Assembly (NCBI GenBank): GCA_949357655.1
Contig: CASHTG010000019.1
Span: forward strand, 248,001 to 312,000
Source of the DNA: Parascedosporium putredinis
Lineage: Eukaryota; Ascomycota; Sordariomycetes; Microascales; Microascaceae
Length of the DNA: 64,000 bases
Reading direction: 5' to 3'
Made by a program: the position numbers and the translations under genes. Below are positions 14,184-25,071 of this stretch, piece after piece. The first letter of the stretch is position 1. Each line of letters starts with the position of its first letter. The notes under the pieces were generated by a model, which saw only the letters and a list, made by a program, of their open reading frames with translations, did not search any database and had not been told where the DNA came from.

Positions 14184-15373
14184 ATGGCGTTCGGCGACTT
14201 CACAGACCTTTGCCGTACGGCCCCGTTGCCGCTATGTGCCTCGATAGGACCCGTCACAGACGTCTCGAGTAATGTCGGCATCGAACCGGACTGCTACGCC
14301 CGAAATATTGAGTTGGCGAACACGATGATTTTCGAGGGCGCGGCGAGCGCCATGCACATTGTTGCCCTCATCATGACTGTGATCATGGTGCTTCACGTCA
14401 GAGGCAAATTCACCGCCGTTGGTACGTCTACACTACGATTACTAGTCGAGAAGCCGGGATCGCGCGCGGGCTAGATCAGGACCGTGGCACCCGACGGGCT
14501 TGCAAGGGAAGACTGGCATGATGGCTAACCTTGTGGGAACAGGCCGAAAGGAAATCACGACCTTCTTTTATCTATACATGCTCCTTACCTTTATCTCTCT
14601 CTGCATCGACGCCGGCGTTGTGCCTCAAGGATCCGATCCGTACCCTTATTTCGTCGCGATTCAAAACGGACTCTCGTCAGCTCTCGTCACCTGCCTCTTT
14701 ATTAACGGGTTTGTCGGCTTCCAGTTGTACGAAGATGGCACTCCGCTTTCTGTCTGGCTTCTCCGAATCTGCTCTTTTGTAGGATTTGTGATCAGCTTCC
14801 TCATTTCCATCGCCACTTTCAAGGCGTGGGCTGGTCTGTCGCCGACCAATACTATTGGACTTTTCGTCGTCCTGTACCTGCTCAACGCCGTTCAGCTTTT
14901 TGTCTACGTCGTGATGCAAATCTTCCTCGTACTGAGGACGCTTCAGGACCGCTGGCCCCTCGGCGATATCGCCTTTGCCATCTTCTTCTTCGTGGTCGGA
15001 CAAGTCCTCATGTACGCCTTTAGCTCCAAGATCTGTGTCGCCGTGAGCCACTACGTTGACGGCCTGTTCCTGGCCACCACCTGCAACCTGCTAGCTGTCA
15101 TGATGATCTACAAGGTACGTCCCCCCACCCTCTTGCTTAACACACTCGGGCCATTCACTCATGGTTTTGCTACAGTACTGGGACTCCATCACCAAGGAGG
15201 ACCTCGAGTTCTCTGTTGGCACGAGGATGAACAACTGGGAAGTCAAGGAGCTTCTCCCCGAAGACGAGCGCCGAGCCACGATATACGCCGACGATCCGTA
15301 TGGCCAGTCCAGCTCTTACGATCACCCCTACTCGCCAACCCCACCTGCTCAGCGGTATTCCAGCAAGTACTAA
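14184..15373 (+). CDS. chs7: Chs7-type chitin synthase export chaperone
   Basis: Multi-pass ER membrane protein that lets class IV chitin synthase (Chs3 type) leave the ER. Three exons: 14184-14421, 14543-15114 and 15176-15373. The introns are 14422-14542 (GTACGT...CAG) and 15115-15175 (GTACGT...CAG), giving 335 residues, the usual family length. The N-terminus MAFGDFTDLCRTAPLPLC is characteristic of the family. It is followed by about seven hydrophobic segments, for example AASAMHIVALIMTVIMVLHV at about residues 52-71. The C-terminal tail is hydrophilic and rich in Pro, Ser and Tyr. The start ATG follows AAG and opens the conserved N-terminus. This is the only gene in the window whose frame is fully intact. 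It lies alone between long non-coding stretches. Family assignment is from recognised sequence; the function is transferred from yeast and fungal Chs7. Confidence 0.95.
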
Positions 15374-17571
15374 TGGGTGGGCGGTCTCCGAGCTAGGACG
15401 CTAGCAGGCTTGCTTAACGCTCTCTCCGCGTTCCTGGCGCAAGCTGCGCCTATCTCGGGAGTGCCTTTTCTTTTTACCCCACTTGGTATCATTTATTTCC
15501 CACCTCAAAACAATTATAGACGAATTCGAGAAGCGAGAGGTATCGAAGGGCTTGATATTCTCTCACGATCATGTTCTGGCGAAGGCGTTCCTTCTTTCTG
15601 TTTCACTTCTTTCTTCCTGCTCCTTTTCTTTCCTTTTATCTGGGTACTTGCGGTTTCGTTCTTGTCAAGTTACCTTGGCTGGTCTGGCTGAAGATCCAGA
15701 TCACCTTAATTCTCTCTTGGGCCTTTTACCTTTACTACTGCTGCAAACGGCCCTTAGCTCCTGGGAATATATACTGGATTAGACTTCAAGCTTCCCCAAG
15801 CTGAGAGAAAGGCGGGGTACCCTGTCCCTCCTTTTTGGGCGGGGGACATGAAGCCACAGCTTGGGAGGGTCAAATGGGGACAATCATATTATGGCAGCAA
15901 GCCTCCCGTGTTGGTGAATCGGGAGAAGACGACTAGTTTAGCGTGCATAGAAACCTTTAATGAAATACAGTGATAATGTTCGAAACAAGTTTGCACACGT
16001 CGCCGTGACGCACTCCTCGCAGGGAGCCGGAGAAGGATAGGATGTTTGGGGGCGTTGCACTCTGGACACCTATTCGGAGCCGACGACCTCGGCAGCGACT
16101 GGAGGAGATGAACGGAGACGGAGCACGGAGAAGTGGCAACAAAAAAGAAGATGGCAAAAAAGAAGAAGAAAAAAGGGGGACCTGAACTGTGTCTGGATAG
16201 GCATCGATATCGATATGAGAAGAATCAAAGGCTGGCAGGGTGCGGGTTTTCGGCAGCCCGGTGTGCAGTCGGACTTTTCTTCCGGACCAAGAGTTGGCCC
16301 ACCTTTGCATGTCGAGTCCCTGAGTGTGTGTGATTCACCAGTCATCAAGTTGTCTCTTTGGCCATGGAAGGTGCGTTGGAGGTGTGGAGAGTGGGTATCG
16401 TAAGCGCCCCACTTTAGAACCTCGCCCGGGAAAGAGCCCCCGACGAGCCATGACTTTGCTGTAAATGAGAACCGTCATCAACATCTCGCTCAGTCTTTTT
16501 TTCCCTTCTTCTACAACACCCGGAATTTCCGCCACATCCCCCTTCATTCGCGTGTAAATGTTGATTTGCGAATCGACTCTTTCCTCATGCCTCGGCCCGT
16601 CTCTGATTCTCGGTCCTGAAAACACATCAAAGGCCTAGGCCTGACTCGCAACGTGGTCCCTACGCCCATCCCTGCTTCTCCTCGCGCCGACAACCCCATC
16701 CCTCCCACTTCAGCGGCCGCGACGACACCGCGACGGCCGCTTCGATACCTGTTTCGAGAACGCGCATAGTCGGCGCGTGCTTTGTCTTTCTTCGCTCTTG
16801 AAGCGAACTCTTCTCACTCCCCGCCTTTTCTTCACCGTGGGCGACGACGCCGTCGGCCTTTTTATGATTTACGCGAGGAACCGAGCTCTAGCCAATTGCT
16901 GGCCACCCACTAACTCTAGAACCAATCACCGTCAGCCTCACGCGCGGAGAAAAAAGACCACACCTGGGAATTCCTCACTTACCAGTCGGCGCAGCCTTGC
17001 GATCTTCTCTGCCGGTCCCGTCGGTAGCATCTGCCGTTCTTTTGGAGGTGACGGCATTTGCCTGCCCGTGTCTCTGCGCTGCTGCCCCGCGGCGCCACAG
17101 GGGAAACCTACACGCGCAGCGCATCCGGTGATTGAATCTGCCATTGGAGCGCTCGCTTTCGCCACAGTCCTCTTCCTTTTTGTTCCCTCCCTATCGTTTT
17201 AGGTTTTGTACTACCCGAGCTCGCAACATTATTCGCGAGATCCTGACACATGGGCCAACTGACGCCCACCATCCGAACACTCGCGTGCACGACTCGCGAC
17301 CAGAGAGCTCTTGGAGGGCGACTCAACTCGCCGGGCTGCACCCTCCCTCGCCTTCACTCACCGTCTCATTTATCCGCGTCGGCCGCCACTTCGCCCTACC
17401 TCCCTCTTTCGGGGCCCAGCCAGTCCCTCCTCGTGACAGCGGTAGCAGTGCATTGGGAGTCAACGCCGCCGTACCGATACCGGCAGCTCGGGGCCTGGAA
17501 ACCTCGGTACCCCTTGGCCTCTTTCGCCACGCTTTGGACCACTCCGGCTCTCCGCCAACGCCGCCTTTCTC
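15374..17571. other. Intergenic region chs7 to DUF3716-like gene
   Basis: 3' region of chs7, then pyrimidine-rich DNA leading into the next gene. Pyrimidine-rich stretches at 15590-15660 and an A/G-rich tract at 16137-16180 stand out. ORFs such as 16777-17202 and 17132-17602 overlap in several frames, and none resembles a known domain. They could be leader sequence of the downstream gene, whose true start is uncertain. Confidence 0.5.
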
Positions 17572-20328
17572 ATGCCTCACTCTACGTCTACTCCTCCTCT
17601 AATGACTATCGATCCAGTCATCATGGATCTCTGCGCGCCGTCAGTTGCGCTTGACGGGCCGGAGAGGGTCGAGTTTGAGGAACTCGAGAAGAGATTCTTC
17701 AACGACCTCGGCGTCAAGCAGCGGGGGAAGACGACCGCCTCGAGTACGAGTTCGAGAAGGCGAAAGCCCAAATCACGGTCAGGCTGGAGGAATCGACGCG
17801 CGAGAAGGCTATGCTTGAGCGCAAGCTACAGGCTGTTTGTGCGCGCATGCGCGAGGACAACACAAGCCTTGAGAAATTAACGCAGGACTACAGGGTCAAT
17901 TTGGCCAAATTGGCGACAAGTCGCCGGAAGGCGTACTACGACATGCAAGACCACTTCAAGAAGAACAGGGACGAAGGGCCATTGATTCCGGCTATAATAT
18001 CGCAACTAAGGAACCCGCATTTGGCCCAAGTCCCGGGCGACGCGCCCGAGGATCGTGGTGAGCAAGGTCAACGCAGCGATGACGCAGCGATGGGCATCTT
18101 GGTACATCACTCGGATGGTCATGTGATTGCGCCACTCAAGAAGCTCCCAATGGGCAGCCCCTGGGTTGACGCGTTGCTCAGGCTGCCTGTGAAGAGAGAT
18201 GTTCATATCAGGGCGGGTCGCAAGTTTAACTCGGTAAACCTGGACCCCATCTACGCCGAGATGCATGGCACGAAGCCCTCCAAGTGGGTTGCATTTATGA
18301 TTCAAGCCGTAGGCGAAGTGCAGTCGTCGCCGTGCGGCAACTGCACTAAACCTGGAGGTCTCTTCGCGGAATGCATCAAGGTCCCCACAGATATGTTTGG
18401 GAGGTGTGGGAACTGCGAATGGTCGAGGCAGGCTTGCCACGTGCGCACCGTGATCCCTGACAGCCAAGAGACCGTGGCGACGGCGGATGTGGAAATGAAG
18501 GACGTGGATACGATCCCGCCCGCCTCCATTCTGGCTCCTCTTAACCGCGGGGAGGATGGTGACAGCCGCCATTCACTGCCCTTGGTCATGCAGAGGCCGC
18601 CCAGCGTGTCCGGGAAGCGCGTTCTTGCCCCCAAACCCGGCACGGCTCTCGAGCCACGACCACCACCCTTATTGATTCCGGGGGCCTCGGAGGCGGTGAT
18701 GTCTCATCGACCGATCGCGCCGGCACCACCTCGGGGAGGGGGCCCTCTAGTGGATGAAAGCTTGGAAGCAAGAAAGAAATCTCCCGCCAATGTTGCCGAG
18801 TTCGACCCGGCGGAGAGAGAGAAGCTCGTGAACCCGACCATCTCCCTTGTTAATGATGGTAGCGTCTACACCCATCCCGAGCTCGTGGCTGGGGTTCCGC
18901 TGGGGAAGATTAACGAGGAGCACCCGTACTGGGACCCGGCATGGAAAGACCCAGTCGCGCTCACGAAGAGCGTGCTTGCTGGGTACAAAGAGAAGCACGA
19001 GGCCAGTCTCAGCGATGTCAGCGGAGCGCGGCCGTCGCACGCCAAATTCCTGCTGGGGCGGCAGGTCAAGCGGGGCTACGTGATTCTCGAATTCCTCGAG
19101 TCGGGCCCGTTCCACCCGTACCAGTTTGTGGCCAAGAAGTGGACGTCGCCCGGCATCATCACGTACGATACGCTGTATAGGTTGGCGGCAACGCTGAGCG
19201 AGCTGGAGCGGTTCAAGATCAAGGTTAGCCCCGCCGATTGGCTACGCCAGCGATTCTACGAAATCATGCTAGCAGAGGGCGAGCAGTTCAATCTGACCAA
19301 GACGCTCAAAGACTTCTATCATGATCCCAAGCTAAAAGCTCTGCGGAGTCTTAGCGGATTTGGAAACATTGGGCGGCCGTCGGGTGCGAAAGGCGGGGCC
19401 GAGGGCACGAGCAAGAGCCCCAAGGCCGACCGGCAAAGGCGAAAGGACGCAGCCGGCAATCTCAGCAATGCATCGTCGCCGGCAGGTACCCCGCGTCCCC
19501 GAAGCGACCGAGGACCGCGTCTGGACTTCTTCATAAGCCGCCTCTGGGAGGCGTGGGGATGCCATCAACTGGCCCGCCTGTCCCTGGGGCACATGGGCCC
19601 CCGCCTAGGGAGGACGAGAAACGCGTAACGGCGCCGCCGGACGTGGCGCTGGCCATTGTGCCAACCATGGTATCGCTGGCAGCGGAAACGGCAGCGACAA
19701 CGACACCGGCAACGCCGGTAGAGGTGGATGAGTTCGCTTACGAAGGATTTACGGACACGGACTCGTTATGTGGTGACTCGGTGGACAATGACGATTACAA
19801 TGTGCGGCAGGTGCGGACGCGGCAGCATACGACACCCGAAGAGGGCGCGCAGTATTGGCACTTCATCCAGCACTACGACGACCTCGGCACATGGGAGCTA
19901 CACCTACTCCAGAGGGCAGACCCGCCAGACTGGGTACGGTACGATCCGCCGTTTAACTTTGGCGTGTTTCTCGACGAGATTGTCGCCGTCACGCACCACC
20001 CGGGCACACTCAAGATCCACGTGCGGCTGACGGTCCCGGAAAGCGGCGAGGGCACGGCGGGCTACGTAAAGGGCGAGGCCATGGCGTGGTTCAAGCGCGA
20101 GAGGACCAAGAGGCGACTCTTGACATCGTGCCGGGACAAGGGCATCGCCCTCAAGCAAGCGGAATCGTAAGTTCATTTTTCCGTGCTTCCACTCAACTTT
20201 TTCGGTGTTGTTACTAACGCGTGTACACCTCATATAGGGCCGAAGACCTGGAGCGTACGTGGGTCGAGCTTGGAGAGAAGTCGCAGCAGCTGAATGGCGT
20301 GTTGGAAGCTGGTGGCGAGGTCAAATAA
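17572..20328 (+). CDS. Unrecognised large protein with coiled coil and DUF3716-like Cys cluster
   Basis: Exon 1 is 17572-20166, the intron 20167-20237 (GTAAGT...TAG) and the last exon 20238-20328. The frame moves twice by one missing base, near the G run 17723-17727 and the C run 19497-19500. With both allowed for, the length is 896 codons (895 residues). An N-terminal charged segment (about residues 25-130) looks like a coiled coil. At about residues 255-289 lies the cluster C-x2-C-x9-C-x10-C-x2-C-x6-C, which resembles the fungal DUF3716 zinc-finger-like domain. A Pro-rich linker follows, then a Trp/Phe/Tyr-rich globular stretch (about 470-600), a basic PPKRPR motif (possible nuclear signal) and an acidic segment. 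The end is a second aromatic-rich region. No function can be assigned. The start could instead be the ATG at 17602 or 17623, or lie further upstream. Confidence 0.75.
20167..20237 (+). other. Intron in DUF3716-like gene
   Basis: GTAAGT donor and ATATAG acceptor, 71 bp. Removing it joins a Ser codon and extends the protein by about 30 charged residues to TAA at 20326-20328. Without splicing the frame would stop at the donor itself. Confidence 0.8.
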
Positions 20329-21117
20329 AAGGCTGCCCTCCCCCTCAGGAGTGGCCATGGTCATGGTATGTAGTTTTGGGGTTGCTGAGAGAGAGGCGGG
20401 GCCGCTATTTCAAGGAAATGGCGTCAAGACTCGGAGGTGCGCCCCATGTACTATCATCTCGGAGGTTTTAAAACTGGGATGCAAGGCAGAGGAAGAATTC
20501 TGATACCCCCTTGTACGATGAACGGGATTGATCTTTTCGCGTATGTGTTTGTATTTTTTGTACCATTTCTATTCGGGTTTGTTTTCTCATTCCTTCTCCT
20601 TGATATATTAATACTCCAATGGACAGCATGCGGCATTCAGGAGTTTTGATCATTGGCAGCAGTTCTCCCCCTCTTCCTCCACACCTTTGCTGTCTCGTCA
20701 GTTTGGAGGCTCGCGTTGTACCTAGCGCTCGAGAAATATACCTGGGAATCGCGGGTCTCACCGTGTGCGTCATCCGAGGCTTTGAACGAACAATAGACGG
20801 TCTATATGGAGGAACGTCTGTCTAGTGCACTGTTTCAGTCGTAGGAAGCGAGAAACAGAGGGCAAGGAGCGTGGAACAATGAGATTGAACATGGTATTCG
20901 AGTGCTCACATGAAAGCAAAAAAGAGGTATATGAACCTTGGTTTGGGTATGTTATCTTTTTATAACCCAGAAGAAATAGACCAACCCAACCTGCCCTACA
21001 TATATACATCTTGGTGAACCAGACCAACAAGAAAAAAGCGGAAACCGTATAAGAAACACGAAGAAAACCCTAACAAAATAAAAGGCAAGACAACAAGGGG
21101 TGCGCCCCTGCCCTGCC
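20329..21117. other. Convergent intergenic region
   Basis: The 3' ends of the DUF3716-like gene (+) and the GH47 gene (-) face each other here. The sequence is A/T-richer than the flanking exons (for example around 20520-20620 and 20940-21100), as expected for untranslated ends and terminators. No gene is seen. Confidence 0.6.
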
Positions 21118-23121
21118 TTACTTGGGTCTTCGGAGGGGGTGCGCCTCGGTGTTGAGCACGAAGTCGTCGAGGCTGATGAGGTCGGGGGTGAGAAGATGAG
21201 GTAAAAGTATTTGAGGGTCTCGGCTAGCCAGAAGCTCTGGGGGCTAGGTTAGCGAGAATTTGAGATGATGCCAACTTTGAAGAAGATGAAGAAAGACCCT
21301 AGAAATGGCCAAAAAGGGAAAAAAAAAAAAAAGAAAAGAACAAAACGGGCAATAAAGGGAGTGACTGTACCTCCATGTAATCCTCTTTGGGCACCTCCTT
21401 CTTGGCTGTTTTAGCGACAGTGACATCGAGGACGGCGGCGTTGGCGATCTCGGTGGCGGTGGCCTCGCTGACGGCGACAAACATGTCCCAGGCGGCCTCG
21501 ACGTAGAGCTCGTCGCCGGTGACGCGGTAGAGGACGAAGAGGCTCTCGATGGCCTCGGGGCGGAGGAGGTAGCGGGGGTCCTTGGCGGAGGCGAAGCCGC
21601 GGGGGAGGTTGGCCTTGCGGGCGGGGTACTGGGTCTTGGCGGCGTTCCAGGCGGCGCGGTCCCAGGGGCAGGTGGCGGGCGCGAGGAGGTCGCCGGGGCA
21701 GGGGACGAGGTCGAAGCGCTCGGGCATGAGGCCGGTGGGAAACACCTTGTAGGCGTAGGCGCAGCCCTTGGCGAGGCGGGCGCCGGTGTCGAGGTAGGTG
21801 GCGTTGGAGAGGAGGCGGCTGGCGAGGGCCATCATGCCGCCGGCGAAGCAGGCGAGGTGCTCGCTCTCGGTGGATAGCTCCTTGTCCGTGTTGTCGCTGC
21901 CGTTGCTGTCGGGGTCGGAGCCGGCGACGACGTTGACGGTGCCGGAGAAGAGGACGTTGTGGCCGCTGGGCAGCATGGGGCGGAAGAAGAGGTGGGTGGT
22001 GGCGGTGCGCAGAAAGGCGCGGGACATGCGTTCGTAGAGAGGCTCGAGCCCCCGAGGAGGGCGTGCATCTTGGGGAGGTACTCGTAGAGGAGTCGGCGTC
22101 GCCGCCGAGGGTGAAGGTGGAGCCGTAGGTGGTGTCGGCGCGGGCCATGGACACGCGGGTGGGCCACATGCCGGGTAGGTCCGTGTCCATTTGCTGGGCG
22201 GCGAAGAGGCGGGTGACGCGGGCGACGGCGTCGTAGTACTTTGGGTCGCCCGTGAGCTGGGACAGCCGCGTCATCTCGAGGGAGAGGGAGGCGGGCGCGG
22301 CGGAGGCGACGAGGCCCTCGGCCAAGAGGCCGCGGCCGAGCTTGGCGCGCTCAAAGTCGATATTGTCCACGGGCAGGCGGTTCTCGGTGTCGAAGGCGAC
22401 GTACAAGAGGTCGGCCAGCTCCACGGCCTTGGTCAGCAGGATGGCCCGCCGGCTGAGGTCGTAGGCGGCGAGCAGCCCACCCAGGTAGCGGACGGTGGTC
22501 TCGAACACGTTGACGCGCGTCGACGTGGAGACGCCAAAGTCGATGTCGGCCACGGCGGCCACGGCCTCGTCAAACTCTTTGCGCAGGCCCATGACCCATA
22601 GCGTGTCGAGCGAGTCGACCAGCGTGGCGGCCCAGCCGGAGAACTGGTCCCGGCCGCCGGCGCTCAGCGGGAGCAGGGCGTCCTTTTTCCACGCGTGCGT
22701 GCGGTAGGCGTTCCAGTTTTTGAGAAAGAGGGTGCGGACTTTGCGCTGGCGCGTCTCCCGCACCTTGAGGGCGTCGCGCGACCAGTGCTGGCTCGGCGAG
22801 GGGAAATCGTACTGGATCCGGGGTAGCGGTTTGGCGCGGCCGGCGGGGGTGGAGGAGGAGGGTGCCGCCGTTGGGAGGGTGCGCGACGGGGACTTGGCTC
22901 CAGTTGAAGGAGCTGGCTGAGGGGGTCCGGGGGCGGGTTGCGGTTCATGTACCACTCGAGACGCTCGGAGGCGAGGGGGAGGTGGCGAGGGCGAGGGAGG
23001 CGGTGTACGGGATGTGGGACGCCGGGGTGGTGGGTGCGGAGAGGTGGTAGTAGAGGAAGAGGGTGGTGAAGACGGCGAGTAGGATGAACCTGGTCCGGCT
23101 CCGGCTCCGGGGAGACGACAT
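21118..23121 (-). CDS. GH47 class I alpha-1,2-mannosidase (frame broken at C/G runs)
   Basis: Calcium-dependent enzyme that trims mannose from N-glycans in the ER or Golgi. Exon 1 is 23121-21371, the intron 21370-21237 (GTACAG...CAG) and exon 2 21236-21118. A type II membrane anchor (RFILLAVFTTLFLYY) lies at about residues 11-25, then a Pro-rich stem. GH47 motifs appear in order: DSLDTLWVMGL (about 167), FETTVRYLGGLLAAY, HLACFAGGMMAL (about 422), YLLRPEAIESLF (about 517), FWLAETLKYFYLIFS and, near the end, NTEAHPL, whose Thr helps bind calcium. The frame shifts by one missing base at about 22975-22979, 22921-22933, 22089, 22049-22053 and 21184-21188. Allowing for these gives 585 + 40 codons, 624 residues. 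Exons are very GC-rich. I judge the gene intact and the breaks sequencing errors. Whether it is the ER or the Golgi paralogue cannot be told. Confidence 0.93.
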
Positions 23122-23253
23122 GACGGAGGGGGAGGGTGAGAGGGTGAAGCCAAAGAAAAAGAAGAATAAAAGAAAAGAAATCCGCCTAATTCAAGAAATG
23201 GGTATCGAAAACGGCCACTGAAAGGCCCTGGGGGAGAAAGGCTACCGGAAGAC

Positions 23254-23285
<32 letters not shown>

Positions 23286-25071
23286 CAAGGGTTGAAGGGG
23301 CCGTCTAGCGGCTTCCCGGCGCCGGTGGGCTCTCACAAGCGCACGGGCGCGGAACGGAGGGTCAGGGACGCCGGAAGGAAGAGCATGAGCAGCGGAAACG
23401 GGGACGGGGACAAAAGAGAGAAAGATACCGCAACAAAGGATTTTATAAGAAACCAAGCATCCGCTGAGCAGGCCCAGCGCCCAAGTGTTTATAAGAGTCT
23501 CCTCTCGGATATGCTAGTTCCCCTCCTCCCCATGTCCCAGGAAGGATACAAGAACAGATGGCGGGGCCGTATCTATACCAACGTAAGAACGCAAAGAAAA
23601 AGAAGAGTAAGAAAAAGATGACGAAAGTAGGAGGTCGAAAGGAAAGGATGGGCCGAGAAGGGAAAGGCGAGGTTCGCTTCACCGGGGAATAAAAAAAGAT
23701 GAAGAGACTCCGCCTGCCGCCGATGAAGTAATGGGTTTACGTCTCCCCGAACGAGGGAAGAAGAAGAAAAGAACGATAAAAAAAAAAAGTAACGAACGGA
23801 CAGGTACCGTACAGGTGGCCAGTCGGCAATCGTTTGGAAGGGAGTTGGAAAAAGAAGGCGTAGGTGTGGTTAGCAATTTGTGTCAAGTTGAATAAAGGTA
23901 TATGACATTCTTCTATAGTAGACTGCATGGAATGCGCGCCGCATTTCTCTCAATTGCTGACGGCGCGCTACCAAAGGCCAAGAGCGAGCGGGATAGATTA
24001 TACCGTTTCTATCGTGATTAGGCGCAATGGCTAAAGGAAAGAGACGGTCGCCCCAAATGCCAAATGCTCAATGCCAAATACCGAGTACCAAATGCCAGAT
24101 TGGCGTGGCACAAGACGAGCTCGCTGGAATTTGTCACCTTTTTGTTTCAGCAAAAGAAGAATCTTGAATCTCGACTTTCTTCTTCTTCTTCTTTTCCTCT
24201 TTCAGCCTCCATTGGAACCCCCATTCTTCTGTGCTTATCCACCTCACGGGAATAAAACAAGCAGGCAAAGCATTCAATGTCGTTCAAAGGTGAGGGGCAA
24301 CGGTGAAAATCATGGTGGATGATCCATCTTGGGGAGTGTAACGAGGCTGGCGATCTCAGGTGAAGAGGCATAGGGTGGCGATGTGCATGCCACCCTCAAG
24401 AACCGTGTGTAGTCAATTCGTCTCGCTGCTGTATTGTATTGCCTCGGCTCATCGTTAAAAAGGTGATCAACCTCCTCTACTGTAGTGTAAGCTGCCGTAA
24501 ACACAAGTGCAAAAGATATAGCGACAATGGATGTATATATAAATATCCCCTTGCCGTGCAACTATCACCTTGGCCAACAAGAGGATCGGAAAAAAAGACA
24601 ACGACAACGATTCTGATATAAACATGGGAGAGCCAAAACTTGATATTCGAGCTAGCCTATCCTCCCCAAGCAAAAACAAGGCCAAGGAAGCAAGTTATAT
24701 GAGAGTGCAATGTGATACTAAAACTGACAGGCAACGAGATAGACAGACAGACATAGGAGCGGAAGTGGCAGAGAGAGAGGATGTGGCAAGGAGAGAGTGT
24801 GTATATGAGGAATGTAAAGAAGGAGGGGGAAGATGAAATGCATACGGGGCTATGCTTCTGAACAACGAAATAGCAAAGCCAGGACAATACAGTCAGAAAG
24901 ACACACAAGGTATTAGAATTACCAATGGCAGCAAGGAGAGCAAAGAAAACGGGAAAACGACACCGCCCCTCCAAAACAACCCGAACAACGATAAGAAACT
25001 TACAACATCCCACAACCACCGCCATGTCATGGATCCTATACCGCCCCACCACTCTGGCGTATTTACGAGGC
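23122..25071. other. Intergenic region, GH47 promoter side
   Basis: Holds the upstream region of GH47 (- strand) and the 3' end of mvp1. On the GH47 strand it shows a CT-rich tract, including the (CT)n microsatellite 23257-23285. At 24055-24105 there is a degenerate repeat of CAAATGC-like words. No gene is seen. Confidence 0.55.
23257..23285. repeat. (GA)n microsatellite, 29 bp
   Basis: Uninterrupted GA dinucleotide repeat about 135 bp upstream of the GH47 start codon. On the transcribed strand it is a CT tract, a common feature of fungal core promoters and leaders. Confidence 0.95.

Noticed and set aside
16777..17202. 141-codon ORF upstream of the DUF3716-like gene
   Set aside because: It overlaps other long ORFs, has no domain and cannot be joined convincingly to the downstream gene by splice sites.
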